15,736 nt of DNA from Heyndrickxia sporothermodurans (GTDB lineage: Bacteria; Bacillota; Bacilli; Bacillales; Bacillaceae_C): NCBI RefSeq assembly GCF_016785185.1, contig NZ_JAEKDY010000083.1; one strand, written 5' to 3'. Below are positions 14,615 to 15,736 of this stretch, one piece after another. Each line of letters starts with the position of its first letter. The first letter of the stretch is position 1. A program made the position numbers and the translations under genes. Below the pieces are notes generated by a model. It was not told where the DNA came from. It worked only from the letters and a program-made list of their open reading frames with translations, and did not search any database.

Positions 14615-15556
14615 TTGCAAGATATTTGGCAAAAATTAACATATTTTCACTCCGCGGAAAACGCCCAAAAGTTTCTGCATCATTGTTACAAGGATTCTCT
14701 TTATGAAAAAGCTGAAATAAAGAGCTATGAAAATTGTTACCCTTTTATATATTATTTGCAACATGGGGAGATTTACTATAACCAATCCTCAATAGCTCCA
14801 ATGGCTATTAAACCAGTATTACTTTTTTATGGCCTTATACACTTAATAAAGGCTTGTCTACTTACTGTAGACCCAAATTATCCCGCAACAACCTCCGTAT
14901 TGGCCCATGGGGTTTCCTCGAGAAAGAGGAAGAAGCAACAGTATCAATTTATTAATGATGAAATAAAGATTCAAAAACTAGGATTGTGTACTCACTTTGC
15001 TAAACAAATGTTTCACGTGGAACGACTGGATGGGGAAAAAATCATAATGAAGAACTTATTAGAGCAAATTCCGGAACTAGACGATTATTTTTTATTTAAC
15101 CAGCATCAAAATATTTTTGTAGTACATAAACTTGATCAGACCTATAAAATACCAATTTCTATATTAGACAATTATCACTTTACGTTAGACAGTTTTGCGC
15201 GATTTATTAAGCAAAAAAATTGTATCGAAATACAAACGATCTATACGGAGGGGAAAAATATTATGATACAAACAAATAATAATTCTCGTCCGTTACTTCC
15301 CTTTCGATTTCATTTATTTAAACAGGAGTATTGTTTGCCTTTCAAGCAATCGAAATATATTAATTATCCAGACCTATTGGTGCATTATTTATTGCTATAT
15401 AACTTAAGTATGATTGCCAGATATGAAACGGAATGGTGGTGTGAGCTTTTAAAAACAACACCGACCAATGACTATTCATTAATAAAATCCTTTTTATCTA
15501 TATCTGCTCAAAAAACGCCCTATTTAGTTTATCAATATTTAAGAGAACAACGATAA
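14615..15556 (+). CDS. yaaC: YaaC family protein, function unknown
   Basis: Recognised as YaaC from its place (divergent from guaB, next to the end of an rRNA operon) and from conserved segments such as YPFIYYLQHG, KPVLLFYGLIHLIKACLLT and TSVLAHGVSSRKRKKQ. No catalytic motif, signal peptide or clear membrane helix is visible, and the function is unknown. An ATG at 14579 is in frame but has no Shine-Dalgarno. GGAGGTGAT (14602-14610) lies just ahead of the TTG at 14615, which gives 313 residues, near the remembered B. subtilis length of 315. I therefore prefer the TTG. It faces the rRNA operon and the two share the bidirectional terminator at 15577-15610. Confidence 0.88.
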   Translation: MQDIWQKLTYFHSAENAQKFLHHCYKDSLYEKAEIKSYENCYPFIYYLQHGEIYYNQSSIAPMAIKPVLLFYGLIHLIKACLLTVDPNYPATTSVLAHGVSSRKRKKQQYQFINDEIKIQKLGLCTHFAKQMFHVERLDGEKIIMKNLLEQIPELDDYFLFNQHQNIFVVHKLDQTYKIPISILDNYHFTLDSFARFIKQKNCIEIQTIYTEGKNIMIQTNNNSRPLLPFRFHLFKQEYCLPFKQSKYINYPDLLVHYLLLYNLSMIARYETEWWCELLKTTPTNDYSLIKSFLSISAQKTPYLVYQYLREQR

Positions 15557-15576
15557 TATTCGTTATATGAATATAG

Positions 15577-15610
15577 ACAAAAAAACACAGAGCATACACT
15601 CTGTGTTTTT
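15577..15610 (-). terminator. rRNA operon terminator (bidirectional, shared with yaaC)
   Basis: A perfect 12-bp stem AAAAACACAGAG/CTCTGTGTTTTT (15581-15592 and 15599-15610) with a 6-nt loop. On the minus strand the U run continues beyond the stem, ending the rRNA operon just past 5S. On the plus strand it also closes yaaC, whose stop is 25 nt before it. Confidence 0.92.
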
Positions 15611-15616
15611 CATTTG

Positions 15617-15732
<116 letters not shown>

Positions 15733-15736
15733 CTAT

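Overview
The window is an ordinary, highly conserved stretch of a low-GC Gram-positive chromosome. It matches the origin-proximal block of Bacillus subtilis that lies between two rRNA operons, and it runs backwards here: the minus strand of the window is the usual reading direction. The 16S 5' end, the 271-nt SRP RNA (the long Bacillus type with an Alu domain), the serS T-box leader and the spore genes bofA and yaaH all point to an endospore-forming member of the Bacillaceae. I cannot name the genus from this sequence alone.

Layout from the right edge to the left, in the main (minus) direction. A complete 5S rRNA and its terminator end the upstream rRNA operon. yaaC follows on the opposite strand and is divergent from guaB (IMP dehydrogenase). 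Then come dacA (PBP5 carboxypeptidase), pdxS-pdxT (PLP synthase), and serS with a T-box leader whose specifier is UCC, then a tRNA-Ser(UGA) with its own promoter and terminator. A plus-strand island holds yaaH (spore-cortex LysM/GH18 protein) and the overlapping pair dgk-dck (deoxynucleoside kinases). The minus strand resumes with tadA, the SRP RNA gene scr, and a DNA metabolism/sporulation run dnaX, ebfC (yaaK), recR, yaaL and bofA. The promoters, leader and first ~354 nt of 16S rRNA of the next rRNA operon fill the left edge. Compared with B. subtilis, yaaI is absent between yaaH and tadA.

The genes mostly serve housekeeping. guaB and dgk/dck supply nucleotides, pdxST makes the B6 cofactor, and serS, tRNA-Ser and tadA serve translation. 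scr serves protein export, dnaX and recR serve replication and repair, and dacA, yaaH and bofA serve wall and spore development. Several real starts are GTG or TTG (tadA, pdxS, dacA, yaaC) and were chosen from Shine-Dalgarno spacing and remembered homologues.

I found no mobile element, CRISPR array, phage gene or unknown multi-gene system. The observation most worth a second look is inside dnaX. An in-frame A AAA AAG heptamer, the same slippery sequence as in Escherichia coli dnaX, lies in the linker before the tau-specific C-terminus, and a -1 stop follows eight codons later. It could allow a gamma-like short product, but it could also be chance in AT-rich DNA.
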